DNA of 64,000 bases from Pseudoalteromonas luteoviolacea (GTDB lineage Bacteria > Pseudomonadota > Gammaproteobacteria > Enterobacterales > Alteromonadaceae). Of the stretch, positions 24,757 through 33,906 are shown one piece after another (the stretch's first letter is position 1; every line of letters starts with the position of its first letter). The position numbers were made by a program, and so were the translations under genes. Below the pieces are notes generated by a model, which was not told where the DNA came from, searched no databases, and saw only the letters and a list, made by a program, of their open reading frames with translations. The DNA lies in contig NZ_MAUJ01000001.1 in assembly GCF_001696455.1 (NCBI RefSeq), positions 558,001 through 622,000 of the forward strand. The letters run 5' to 3'.

Positions 24757-25707
24757 ATGAAAAAGCGACTCATCGCGTTTACCATGTTGTTTGGAAGCCA
24801 TTTTCCAGCTTCTAGTGAGCCTATTAGAGTAGTGGTAAATGACTGGTCAAGCCAAAGAATACTGGCGCATATTGCAAGCCAAATTTTTATTCGACTGGGT
24901 TATGAAGTCGAACTAATCAATATCACCGTGGATGTTCAGTGGTACTTGCTTAAAACCAACCGTGTTGACTTACAGTTAGAGGTTTGGGAAGGCACGATGG
25001 AAGACAAATATTCGCAGCTGCATAAATCAGGAGAGATCGTCGATTTAGGGAATTATTCAGTGACAACAAGAGAGGATTGGTGGTACCCGCTCTACGTAAA
25101 AAGTTTCTGTCCAGGCCTACCAGACTGGAAAGCGCTAAAGCAATGCTATGGTGTATTTGCGAGTCCAAGCTCAAAAGGAAAGGGTGTATATATAGCTGGA
25201 CCATGGGAAAAGCCAGATAGAGCTCGGATCAAAGCACTGGAACTCAACTTTATTGTTGAGCAACTTGATGACGACAATGCATTGTGGATACGTCTAAAAA
25301 GGGCTGTGGACAAAAGGCGTCCTATCTTAATTTTTAATTGGACGCCAAATTGGGTCGGGGCGGTATATCCGGGTGAGTTTGTTGAATTCCCTGAACATTC
25401 ATTGGCATGTGAAGCTGATCCTACTTGGGGCGTAAATTCAAGATTGGTGTATGACTGCGGTAACCCAAAGTCAGGCTGGCTAAAAAAAGTAGCCAGCCGC
25501 CGTTTCACGAGGCTCTTCCCATGTTTGGCGCAAGGTATTTCTAGTTTTGATTTAACCAATGAAGAGATAGAGCAGTTGTCTGCGCAGGTTAATCGCGAGC
25601 GCCTTAGTCCTAAACAGGTTGCTCAACGCTGGATAAAGGATCACCGTACTCGTTGGGCACAATTATTCTCAAAATGTAAAGTGACTTTACCAAACTCAAG
25701 CCGTTAG
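24757..25707 (+). CDS. OpuAC/ProX-type periplasmic substrate-binding protein, orphan
   Basis: The 316-residue protein has a signal peptide (MKKRLIAFTMLFGSHFPASS) and the binding-protein fold of glycine-betaine/choline/proline ABC transporters (IRVVVNDWSSQRILAHI, DLQLEVWEGTM, PILIFNWTPNWVGAVY). Trp-rich positions (WTPNW, DWW) could form an aromatic box for a quaternary amine. No permease or ATPase gene is adjacent, so it must work with a distant transporter or act as a sensor. Its stop overlaps the convergent lacI-type gene by 4 bases. Confidence 0.8.
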   Translation: MKKRLIAFTMLFGSHFPASSEPIRVVVNDWSSQRILAHIASQIFIRLGYEVELINITVDVQWYLLKTNRVDLQLEVWEGTMEDKYSQLHKSGEIVDLGNYSVTTREDWWYPLYVKSFCPGLPDWKALKQCYGVFASPSSKGKGVYIAGPWEKPDRARIKALELNFIVEQLDDDNALWIRLKRAVDKRRPILIFNWTPNWVGAVYPGEFVEFPEHSLACEADPTWGVNSRLVYDCGNPKSGWLKKVASRRFTRLFPCLAQGISSFDLTNEEIEQLSAQVNRERLSPKQVAQRWIKDHRTRWAQLFSKCKVTLPNSSR

Positions 25708-26729
25708 GATGTCGATTGGCGCAAAATTAGCTTTGGCGGCAGTAAAGTATCGGTAATCTCCTCGCCTTTTATTAACGCCAATAGGTTTTGCACGAGCATT
25801 TGACCTGCTAGTGTTGTATTTTGCTGCACCGTTGTAAGTGAAGGGGAGATGTAATTTGCTGCCGCAATATTGTCAAAGCCAATAACATTTACATCTTCTG
25901 GTACTCTTAAGCCTGCTTCTTTAAGCGCTTTTATCGCCCCGATCGCGATAAGATCGCTTGCTGCGAACAGCGCATTGAATGACACGTTGTTCGCAAGCAG
26001 TGAATGTGTCGCATGATAACCAGACTCCTCGGTAGAAATTGCATTTGCAACGCTACGTTCAGTCAATGTGATGTTGTGTTGATCTAATGTGTCTTTAAAC
26101 CCTTTGAAACGTGTGAGAAATTCTGGGCTATGCTCAGAGGCATCTCCTATAAATACGCAATTGTTTCTGTTGGATGAAATAAAGTGTTTGGCGGCAAGCT
26201 GGCCACCACCATAGTTATCACAGCTGACGGTTAAGTCAGGTCTGCCTTCTACTTTTGCGCCCCAGCAGACAAATTTTGTATTTTGAGCGAGCAGGTTTTG
26301 CAGCCTAGATTGGTAATCCATATAATCGCCGTAGCCAAGCAAAATGATACCATCTGCGCGATGGCTGTCTTCATACTCTGCACGCCAATCTTGGCTGATC
26401 GACTGAAATGAAACCAAGAGGTCATAGCCTTCTTTTGCACATGCTCGCGTTATACTACCAAGCATATTCAAAAAGAAGGGGTTGATTTGGGATTCATCAC
26501 CGGTTGGGTCTTCAAATAGCAAAATGGCCAAAGTTGCACTTTGTTGGGTGCGCAGATTACTGGCGTTCTTGTCGACTTTATAATTTAGTTTCTTGGCAAT
26601 TTCCCACACTTTTTTGCGCGTTTCTTCATTGACCAAGGGACTATTTCTAAGCGCTCTTGAAACCGTCGATTGAGAAACGCCAGCATAATGTGCGATGTCA
26701 AAAGACGTTGCTTTACCTTTTGTTTTCAT
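25704..26729 (-). CDS. LacI-family transcriptional regulator, divergent from glk
   Basis: The 341-residue protein has a LacI helix-turn-helix at the N-terminus (SFDIAHYAGVSQSTVSRAL), a hinge (NASNLRTQQS) and a periplasmic-binding-protein-like sugar domain (ADGIILLGYGDY, GFDNIAAANYISPSLTTV). It is transcribed away from glk, and the palindrome TGACACCGGTGTCA lies between them. It is a strong candidate to bind that site, repressing glk and perhaps itself in response to a sugar or sugar phosphate (inference). Confidence 0.88.
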   Translation of the reverse strand: MKTKGKATSFDIAHYAGVSQSTVSRALRNSPLVNEETRKKVWEIAKKLNYKVDKNASNLRTQQSATLAILLFEDPTGDESQINPFFLNMLGSITRACAKEGYDLLVSFQSISQDWRAEYEDSHRADGIILLGYGDYMDYQSRLQNLLAQNTKFVCWGAKVEGRPDLTVSCDNYGGGQLAAKHFISSNRNNCVFIGDASEHSPEFLTRFKGFKDTLDQHNITLTERSVANAISTEESGYHATHSLLANNVSFNALFAASDLIAIGAIKALKEAGLRVPEDVNVIGFDNIAAANYISPSLTTVQQNTTLAGQMLVQNLLALIKGEEITDTLLPPKLILRQSTS

Positions 26730-26825
26730 TTTCTGTGTAGTTTTTATGATGTCTCGGATATTGTCTGTGATTCTATTTTTTTTGCAACCAATTTCATAAA
26801 AGGTGCAAATTTTTATTGATGATAT

Positions 26826-26840
26826 TTGACACCGGTGTCA
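26826..26840 (+). promoter_or_regulatory. LacI-type operator with embedded -35 element, upstream of glk
   Basis: The perfect 14-base palindrome TGACACCGGTGTCA occupies 26827-26840. With the base before it, its left half forms TTGACA (26826-26831), a consensus -35. A possible AT-rich -10 (TTTTAT) follows about 20 bases later, which is longer than ideal. Two identical palindromes lie before edd. A repressor bound here would block RNA polymerase. Confidence 0.8.
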
Positions 26841-26881
26841 TAATGTCACTGTTTTATCATTTTGTTGTCAAAACATATTTG

Positions 26882-26908
26882 GCTGCCCTTTTTTAGGGCA
26901 GCATTTTT
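26882..26908 (+). promoter_or_regulatory. Terminator-like hairpin in the glk leader (candidate attenuator)
   Basis: GCTGCCC (26882-26888) and GGGCAGC (26896-26902) form a 7-bp stem followed by ATTTTTTC. This is a canonical intrinsic terminator shape, yet it lies between the operator/promoter and the glk start. Two further small stems follow: CAGGG-GCAA-CCCTG with a GNRA-type loop near 26956-26969, and GTGGT...ACCAC near 26974-26989. It may be an attenuator, or may terminate a short upstream RNA. Confidence 0.55.
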
Positions 26909-27009
26909 TCAGCCTGCGTGCAAAGTTTCGGCTGAGTATTAATTGGGATAACAAGCAGGGGCAACCCTGAAAGGTGGTTGGAACACCACTACAACAGAGA
27001 AAAAACAAC

Positions 27010-28026
27010 ATGAGCCAGACAACACTTAAAAGTTCAAATGGTCATGACCGTGCGTTCGAACCAATAATCGTTGCTGATATTGGTGGTACAAATGCGCGAT
27101 TTGCTGTCGTGACAGAATTTGATTTAGACACAAACCAGTTCGCTATAGACCATCAATTCACTTTCCCTAGTGCGGAATTTCAGTCCTTTGAATCTGCCCT
27201 TGCTGCATTTCTTGCAACTTTAACTATTAAAAAACCTTCCAGAGCATGCTTTGCTGTTGCAGGACCAATAAAAGGTCAGCAAGTTTATTTGACCAATTTG
27301 GGTTGGAATTTCAATACACAAGATATTAAAAGCCAGTTCGATTTTAAAGAACTTGCAGTGATCAATGATTTCGCTGCATTTGCTTTCGCTGCTCCGCACT
27401 TAAGTAAAGAAGACAATATCCAAATTAAGACAGGTCAAGCAGATCCTAATGCCAATATAGCAGTATTAGGCCCTGGGACAGGTTTCGGTGCAGCATGTCA
27501 TGTCAAAGATATTCATGGCAGCGCGGTAATGAGCTGTGAAGCTGGGCACATAAGTCTGGCTGCAGTAACGGAATTAGATAGACAACTCTTGCAAGTACTT
27601 AAAGAAAGTACACAGCATGTTTCTGTAGAAACGGTGTTCTCTGGCCCAGGCCTTGCGAGATTATATAAAGCAATGGCACAAGTGAAAGGGGTGCCTGCTG
27701 AAGATTTAAATGCAGCACAAATCAGCGCAAAAGCGCATGAGTGTGATGTATGTGATGCAACACTGAATCAGTTTTGTGACTGGATAGGCAGTGTTGCTGG
27801 AGATATCGCGTTAACCTTTGGGGCGTTAGGTGGCGTATTTATTGGCGGAGGGATCTTGCCTCGCATGACTGAACGACTTATTTCTAGTCGATTTGTTGAA
27901 AGGTTTACGGAAAAGGGGATAATGTCTCAGTACGCTGGACAAATTCCAGTGACGTTGGTCGTGCAGGACAATATTCCTCTGATTGGTGCTGCGGCGTGTT
28001 TACATGACCGAGACCAGTTTTCGTAA
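27010..28026 (+). CDS. glk: Glucokinase
   Basis: This enzyme phosphorylates glucose with ATP to glucose 6-phosphate, feeding the Entner-Doudoroff genes downstream. The product has ADIGGTNARFAV (phosphate 1), VINDFAAFAFA, LGPGTGFGAA and GALGGVFIGGGILPR, all typical of the GlcK/Glk family. ATG 27010 gives 338 residues; a GTG at 26974 would add 12 residues not expected for the family and lies within the structured leader. The next gene, a LacI regulator, follows after 12 bases, so the two form an operon ending at the terminator at 29077. Confidence 0.92.
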   Translation: MSQTTLKSSNGHDRAFEPIIVADIGGTNARFAVVTEFDLDTNQFAIDHQFTFPSAEFQSFESALAAFLATLTIKKPSRACFAVAGPIKGQQVYLTNLGWNFNTQDIKSQFDFKELAVINDFAAFAFAAPHLSKEDNIQIKTGQADPNANIAVLGPGTGFGAACHVKDIHGSAVMSCEAGHISLAAVTELDRQLLQVLKESTQHVSVETVFSGPGLARLYKAMAQVKGVPAEDLNAAQISAKAHECDVCDATLNQFCDWIGSVAGDIALTFGALGGVFIGGGILPRMTERLISSRFVERFTEKGIMSQYAGQIPVTLVVQDNIPLIGAAACLHDRDQFS

Positions 28027-28038
28027 ATTGGAATAAAT

Positions 28039-29049
28039 ATGAAGAAAGTTACCATAAACAGTGTTGCAGAGTACGCAGGCGTTTCTAAAAAGACGGTTTC
28101 TCGCGTACTGAATAATGAACCCAATGTTAGCCCCGCAACGCGTGAAAAGGTGCTCAAAGTATTCAAAGAGTTGGATTACAAGCCTAATCCAATTGCGAGA
28201 GGGCTTGCTCGTAACAAAAGCTTTATCATTGGTTGTCTTTATGATAATCCAAGTAAAAGTTATATAACACGAGTACAAAGTGGCGCTTTAGAGGCGTGTC
28301 ATAAGTTTAATTACAATTTATTGATCCACCCGTGTGAGCTCAGAGGTACCGAGCTCATTGAAAATGTTGGTCAACTTCTTACAACGTCGAGATTAGATGG
28401 GCTTGTGTTGACGCCGCCATTTTCTGATTCTCAAGAACTCATTGACTACTTGAAGAAACAAGATATTCCATACGCACGGGTTGCTTCTGCTATCCAAGAT
28501 GACTCTTCTATATCTGTCAGGAGTAATGACGAGCAGGGGGCATTCGAGCTAACCGAGCATTTGATTTCGCTCGGGCACAAAGACATTGCGTTCATTAAAG
28601 GGCACCCTGATCACAGTGCGACTGAAAAACGTTTTAGCGGCTATCGAAATGCACTCATGAAACATGGCATTGATTTCAAAGCTCATTTAGTGGCTGAAGG
28701 TAACTTTAGTTATCACTCTGGGGCAGACAGTGCAAAAGAGATCCTAGACTTGGATCCTATGCCAACGGCAGTGTTCGCGTCTAATGACTACATGGCTGCG
28801 GCGGTGTTAAAACTTGCGACACAAAGGCAGCTTAAAGTACCGCAAGATATTTCCATTGCTGGATTTGATAATGCACCTATTGCACGACATATATGGCCAG
28901 GCTTGACAACAATTGCGCAACCTGTTGAAGAAATGACACGACAGGCAGTAGAGCAACTGATAATGCAAATATCTGATCCATCTACAGAAGTTTATCAAAA
29001 AGTATTAGAAGCAAAACTGATCACGCGCGAGTCGACCGCAGCGCGTTAA
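28039..29049 (+). CDS. LacI-family transcriptional regulator in operon with glk
   Basis: The 336-residue protein has a LacI DNA-binding domain (TINSVAEYAGVSKKTVSRVL), hinge (NPIARGLARNKS) and effector domain (LDGLVLTPPFSDS, SIAGFDNAPIARHIWPGLTT). It lies between glk and edd, and three identical palindromes flank it. It and the divergent regulator at 25704 are the two candidates for binding them. Its recognition helix (SKKTVSRVLN) differs from that of the other (SQSTVSRALR), so they probably do not bind identical sites. Confidence 0.88.
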   Translation: MKKVTINSVAEYAGVSKKTVSRVLNNEPNVSPATREKVLKVFKELDYKPNPIARGLARNKSFIIGCLYDNPSKSYITRVQSGALEACHKFNYNLLIHPCELRGTELIENVGQLLTTSRLDGLVLTPPFSDSQELIDYLKKQDIPYARVASAIQDDSSISVRSNDEQGAFELTEHLISLGHKDIAFIKGHPDHSATEKRFSGYRNALMKHGIDFKAHLVAEGNFSYHSGADSAKEILDLDPMPTAVFASNDYMAAAVLKLATQRQLKVPQDISIAGFDNAPIARHIWPGLTTIAQPVEEMTRQAVEQLIMQISDPSTEVYQKVLEAKLITRESTAAR

Positions 29050-29076
29050 TCACTTAATTTTTACATTTACTTGCCC

Positions 29077-29107
29077 AAAGCCCAATCCTAGCGATTGGGC
29101 TTTTTTT
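29077..29107 (+). terminator. Intrinsic terminator of the glk-lacI operon
   Basis: AAAGCCCAATC, a 5-base loop, and GATTGGGCTTT form an 11-bp stem followed by more T residues (nine T in a row when the stem end is included). This is a strong rho-independent terminator 27 bases after the regulator's stop. Confidence 0.92.
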
Positions 29108-29158
29108 GTCCATAATTTAGATATACGCGTTATTTAATCTAATTTTCATATTCAACTG

Positions 29159-29173
29159 TTGACACCGGTGTCA
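29159..29173 (+). promoter_or_regulatory. LacI-type operator 1 of edd with embedded -35 element
   Basis: TGACACCGGTGTCA at 29160-29173 is identical to the site before glk. With the preceding T it forms TTGACA (29159-29164). TAATAC at 29185-29190 is a possible -10, although the 20-base spacer is long. Confidence 0.8.
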
Positions 29174-29192
29174 GGAATGTGAGTTAATACAG

Positions 29193-29206
29193 TGACACCG
29201 GTGTCA
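29193..29206 (+). promoter_or_regulatory. LacI-type operator 2 of edd
   Basis: This second TGACACCGGTGTCA lies with its centre 33 bases from that of operator 1, close to three helical turns, so two repressor dimers would sit on the same DNA face. It probably covers the transcription start of the edd operon. Confidence 0.8.
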
Positions 29207-29229
29207 GGTTGAGGTGAGAGACAACCTGA
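29204..29229 (+). promoter_or_regulatory. Stem-loop in the edd leader, abutting operator 2
   Basis: TCAGGTTG (29204-29211) and CAACCTGA (29222-29229) form a perfect 8-bp stem with a 10-base loop. It begins in the last bases of operator 2, so if transcription starts there the stem would lie at or near the 5' end of the mRNA. Confidence 0.5.
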
Positions 29230-29260
29230 TAGCGTACCTTTGAACGGGTAAATCAAAGCA

Positions 29261-29292
29261 GCTCAGTACATATAGGTGTGCTGAGCCTTTTT
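29261..29292 (+). promoter_or_regulatory. Terminator-like hairpin in the edd leader (candidate attenuator)
   Basis: GCTCAG (29261-29266) and CTGAGC (29281-29286) form a 6-bp stem with a 14-base loop, followed by CTTTTT, about 27 bases before the edd start. The AAAG before the stem can extend pairing with CTTT past a two-base bulge. Like the glk leader hairpin, it sits between promoter and gene. Confidence 0.5.
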
Positions 29293-29318
29293 CCTCTAAA
29301 CATGCAGAGAGGCAGATT

Positions 29319-31172
29319 ATGTTGCATCCTCGAATTCAAGAAGTTACTGAAAGAGTTGTGAAGCGCAGCCAACAGACTCGAAGTGCCTACCTAAAGCGTA
29401 TTCAAGAAGCTAAAAAACAAACGCGCGTTAGAGCTGGGTTAGGTTGTGGTAACTTAGCACACGTAATGGCTGCGTGTTCAAGCAGTGACAAAGCAAGGTT
29501 AAAGGCGGATGACCAACCAAACCTTGCGATCATAAACTCGTACAATGATATGCTCTCTGCTCATGTTCCATATATCGAATATCCAGATTTAATTAAAAAG
29601 ATAGCGACACAGTACGATGCGACAGCTCAAGTTGCAGGCGGCGTTCCGGCAATGTGTGACGGTGTTACACAGGGGCGTGATGGTATGGAGCTGTCTTTGT
29701 TTTCTCGTGATGTTATCGCGATGTCGACCGCAGTTGCACTGTCACACGATGTATTTGATGGTGTCTTTTGCTTAGGCGTGTGCGACAAAATAGTGCCCGG
29801 ATTACTAATTGGCTCATTGTCATTTGGTCATTTGCCAATCTTCTTCTTACCAGCTGGTCCAATGGAGTCTGGTATTCCTAACAAAGAAAAGGCACGAGTT
29901 CGACAAAGTTTTGCACAGGGTTTAGTGAGCAGAGAAGAGCTTTTAGAAGCTGAAAGTGCATCCTACCATAGTGCGGGTACATGTACCTTTTACGGCACGG
30001 CGAATTCAAATCAAATGTTGATGGAAATTATGGGGCTACACCTTCCAGGTAGTTCATTCATCAACCCGTACACTGAGCTACGAGACGGACTAACAGCAAG
30101 TGCCGTTAAGACGATGCTTGAGCAACTTATTAACACTAAGACCGCGAACCCAATCGGTGAAGTTGTCAGTGAAAAAACGGTAATTAACGGCTTAGTTGGC
30201 TTATTAGCAACGGGTGGTTCAACAAACCATGCGATTCATTTGGTTGCTATGGCAAAGGCCGCCGGCGTCCAAATTACTTGGAAAGACATGGCTGAGTTAT
30301 CAGAAGTCGTTCCGTTATTAACACGCATCTATCCAAATGGTTCGGCAGATGTAAACCACTTCCAGGCCGCTGGTGGCATGGGCTTCTTGATGCGTGAGTT
30401 GCGTGATGCAGGCTTCTTACATAACGATGTTAAGACCATTGTTGGCGAGGGGTTAGACGATTATACAATGGAGCCGGTATTGGATGTTGATACGAATGTG
30501 ATCATGACCAATAGTGAAGGTCCAAGCAAAGTCAAATGGGTTCCTTGCCCGGAAAGCTCTTTAGACGAAGAGGTTTTAAGACCGGTTTCAAATCCATTTA
30601 GCAAACAAGGTGGCTTACAGTTATTAACCGGTAACTTGGGTAAAGCGGTCATTAAAGTTTCGGCCGTTGATGAAAAGCATCAAGTGGTATCTGCTCCAGC
30701 TAAAGTGTTTAGTTCTCAGGCTTCACTTCAAGACGCGTTTGCAAACGGTGAGTTAAACCAAGATTTCATCGCAGTCATTAAAGAGCAAGGTCCAAAAGCG
30801 AAGGGCATGCCTGAACTACATAAGCTAACGCCAGTTATGGCAACTTTGCAAGACCAAGGCTATAAGGTAGCGATTGTCACAGACGGTCGTATGTCTGGTG
30901 CATCAGGTAAGGTACCTGCTGCGATTCACCTAGCGCCTGAGGCGGTTGAAGGTGGAGTCATTGCCAAGATTCGCGAAGGTGACTTAGTGACATTAGACGC
31001 GCCAAACGGAGACCTAGTTTTGCACGTTTCTGACGAGGAGCTAGCGAAGCGCGAGTTAGAACTAACACAGCCTGAATTTACATTTGGCACAGGCCGTGAG
31101 CTATTTACAGGTTTTAGAAACATGGTAAGCAGTGCGGATATGGGCGCAAGCGCCTTTGGTATCGACGATTAA
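29319..31172 (+). CDS. edd: Phosphogluconate dehydratase
   Basis: This is the first dedicated Entner-Doudoroff enzyme. It dehydrates 6-phosphogluconate to 2-keto-3-deoxy-6-phosphogluconate with a [4Fe-4S] cluster. At 617 residues it is full length for the IlvD/Edd family. [52 protein letters not shown] and [12 protein letters not shown] are visible, including the cluster cysteines. GAGAGG precedes the ATG. It heads the operon edd-eda-gap. Confidence 0.96.
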   Translation: MLHPRIQEVTERVVKRSQQTRSAYLKRIQEAKKQTRVRAGLGCGNLAHVMAACSSSDKARLKADDQPNLAIINSYNDMLSAHVPYIEYPDLIKKIATQYDATAQVAGGVPAMCDGVTQGRDGMELSLFSRDVIAMSTAVALSHDVFDGVFCLGVCDKIVPGLLIGSLSFGHLPIFFLPAGPMESGIPNKEKARVRQSFAQGLVSREELLEAESASYHSAGTCTFYGTANSNQMLMEIMGLHLPGSSFINPYTELRDGLTASAVKTMLEQLINTKTANPIGEVVSEKTVINGLVGLLATGGSTNHAIHLVAMAKAAGVQITWKDMAELSEVVPLLTRIYPNGSADVNHFQAAGGMGFLMRELRDAGFLHNDVKTIVGEGLDDYTMEPVLDVDTNVIMTNSEGPSKVKWVPCPESSLDEEVLRPVSNPFSKQGGLQLLTGNLGKAVIKVSAVDEKHQVVSAPAKVFSSQASLQDAFANGELNQDFIAVIKEQGPKAKGMPELHKLTPVMATLQDQGYKVAIVTDGRMSGASGKVPAAIHLAPEAVEGGVIAKIREGDLVTLDAPNGDLVLHVSDEELAKRELELTQPEFTFGTGRELFTGFRNMVSSADMGASAFGIDD

Positions 31173-31194
31173 TATCATTGGGAATGGGGTCATT

Positions 31195-31815
31195 ATGAAA
31201 ATACAGGAAATTTTATCGGCAGCACCAGTGGTACCTGTCATTGTTATCGAAGAGCTTGAAGATGCAATTCCACTTGCTAGGGCTCTGTACAACGGCGGAC
31301 TTCGTGCACTTGAAGTGACACTTAGAACGCCAGTAGCAGCAGAAGCAGTAAAACAAATTAAAGAAGCATTGCCTGAAGCGTACGTTGGCACAGGCACTGT
31401 GGTAGACAAAGCTTCATTCGAAGCATCTGTGAATGCTGGCGCTGACTTTATGGTAAGCCCAGGTGTTAGTTCTGAACTATTAGAACTAGCCAAAAGCACA
31501 GATATTCCATTTTTACCGGGCGCAGCGACGCCTAGTGAAGCGATGGAGCTAGCGTCTCACGGGTTCAGGTTTTTGAAGTTTTTCCCAGCGGAAGCAGCAG
31601 GCGGAGCGCCAATGTTAAAGTCTATTGGTGGACCTCTTCCGCAAGTGACATTCTGTCCGACTGGTGGGATCTCACTAGAAAGTGCGCCTAAGTATTTGGC
31701 GCTAAAAAATGTAATTTGCGTTGGCGGTACTTGGATGCTGGATAAAGCGCTAATTGCAAACAAAGATTGGCAAGCCATCGAAGCGCTTGCGAAACAAGCA
31801 AGTGAAGTTAAATAA
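31195..31815 (+). CDS. eda: KDPG/KHG aldolase
   Basis: It splits 2-keto-3-deoxy-6-phosphogluconate into pyruvate and glyceraldehyde 3-phosphate. ATG 31195 is preceded by GGAATGGGG and gives 207 residues, the normal length; an upstream in-frame start at 31132 would lie inside edd. The catalytic Lys is in FRFLKFFPAE, the Glu in LEVTLRT, and GTGTV and CPTGGI are conserved. It follows edd by 22 bases and precedes gap by 16, so one transcript covers the pathway down to 1,3-bisphosphoglycerate. Confidence 0.95.
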   Translation: MKIQEILSAAPVVPVIVIEELEDAIPLARALYNGGLRALEVTLRTPVAAEAVKQIKEALPEAYVGTGTVVDKASFEASVNAGADFMVSPGVSSELLELAKSTDIPFLPGAATPSEAMELASHGFRFLKFFPAEAAGGAPMLKSIGGPLPQVTFCPTGGISLESAPKYLALKNVICVGGTWMLDKALIANKDWQAIEALAKQASEVK

Positions 31816-31831
31816 TTAGGGGAATGTAATC

Positions 31832-32836
31832 ATGATTAACATCGCAATTAATGGCTATGGCCGCATCGGTCGCAACGTATTACGCGCACTTTACGAATCA
31901 GGTCAAAATGAACAAATTAAAATTGTTGCAATTAACGACTTAGCACCTGCTGAAACGAATGCACATTTAACGCAATTCGATTCTGTTCACGGTCGCTTTA
32001 ATGAAAAGCTAACTTTGGCTGGTAATACACTGGTTATTGGCAACGATGAGATTACATTAACGCAAGAGCGTGACCCTGCAAACCTTCCTTGGAAAGCACT
32101 AAACGTCGATATCGTACTTGAATGTACAGGTATTTTCACATCACGTGATGCAGCAGCTAAACACATTGAAGCAGGTGCTAAGAAAGTAATCGTATCAGCA
32201 CCAGGCACAGATTTAGATGCGACGGTAGTTCACGGTGTTAACAGTGAAGTACTATCTGCAGATAGCAACATCATTTCGAATGCTTCTTGTACGACTAACT
32301 GTCTAGCACCAGTTGCTAAAGCGCTGAATGATGTAGTGGGTATCGAGCAGGGAAGTATGACGACTATTCACGCGTTCACTAACGACCAAAACTTATGTGA
32401 TGTTTATCACAAAGATTTATACCGTGCGCGTAGTGCAACTCAGTCAATGATCCCGACAAAAACTGGGGCTGCGAAAGCAGTTGGACTGGTTCTACCTGAA
32501 TTAGCGGGCAAGCTTGATGGTATGGCTGTTCGTGTTCCTACCGTGAATGTTTCTCTTGTAGACTTAACATTTGTCGCTAAGCGAGAAACAACCGCTGAAG
32601 AAGTGAATGAAATCGTCAAAGCGGCAGCAGAAGGTGCGATGGCCGGTGTTTTAGAGTATAACACCCTTCCTTTGGTTTCTATCGACTTTAACCACAACCC
32701 AGCATCTTCTGTATTCGATGCAACGCAAACGAAAGTTGAAGGTAAGCTTGTAAAAGTAATGGCTTGGTATGACAATGAATGGGGCTTTTCAAACCGAATG
32801 CTCGATCAGGTTAAAGCATTAGGTGCATTCCTTTAA
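31832..32836 (+). CDS. gap: Glyceraldehyde-3-phosphate dehydrogenase, type I
   Basis: The 334-residue enzyme oxidises and phosphorylates glyceraldehyde 3-phosphate. The NAD-binding start is [15 protein letters not shown], the catalytic Cys lies in [12 protein letters not shown], and the catalytic His in [10 protein letters not shown]. The aspartate-like ending of strand 2 (AINDLAP) fits NAD preference. It is the third gene of the Entner-Doudoroff operon, which consumes the triose made by Eda; other gap paralogs may exist elsewhere. A strong terminator follows. Confidence 0.95.
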   Translation: MINIAINGYGRIGRNVLRALYESGQNEQIKIVAINDLAPAETNAHLTQFDSVHGRFNEKLTLAGNTLVIGNDEITLTQERDPANLPWKALNVDIVLECTGIFTSRDAAAKHIEAGAKKVIVSAPGTDLDATVVHGVNSEVLSADSNIISNASCTTNCLAPVAKALNDVVGIEQGSMTTIHAFTNDQNLCDVYHKDLYRARSATQSMIPTKTGAAKAVGLVLPELAGKLDGMAVRVPTVNVSLVDLTFVAKRETTAEEVNEIVKAAAEGAMAGVLEYNTLPLVSIDFNHNPASSVFDATQTKVEGKLVKVMAWYDNEWGFSNRMLDQVKALGAFL

Positions 32837-32850
32837 TAAACGTGTTTTAT

Positions 32851-32878
32851 AAAAACCCCGCTAAAGCGGGGTTTTTTT
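32851..32878 (+). terminator. Intrinsic terminator of edd-eda-gap
   Basis: AAAAACCCCGC, the short loop TAAA and GCGGGGTTTTTTT form a strong GC stem with flanking A and T runs, 14 bases after the gap stop. Confidence 0.95.
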
Positions 32879-33085
32879 ATTGCGTGTTTCTCGCAACTTC
32901 ATAAATTTCAATGACACAAACTCAAACTGAGTTTAACTTTAGCCTGTTTATTGCACAGTGGAATTATCCTTTTATTGATTTCGGTACAAACGAGCTGAAA
33001 ACCTATTATCAATTGGTATAAGTCACTTGAGAATCACGGCACAATGTGAAAAAATTCCAAACAATTAAAATACAGTAAACTCTGA

Positions 33086-33745
<660 letters not shown>

Positions 33746-33771
33746 TTGCTGTCAAAGCTTTCAAACAATAA

Positions 33772-33799
33772 GCCCAGCTACTATGCTGGGTTTTTTTGC
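33772..33799 (+). terminator. Intrinsic terminator of adk
   Basis: AAGCCCAGC, loop TACTAT, GCTGGG and seven T residues form a typical rho-independent terminator 27 bases after the adk stop. Confidence 0.93.
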
Positions 33800-33906
33800 A
33801 CGGTATAAATAAAAAATGCGCCTTAACAAGGCGCTAATAAATAAGGGGTAATTCAAATGCCAAACTAATTTGGACACGGTTATTTAACACTATTTTTGTG
33901 ATAGAT

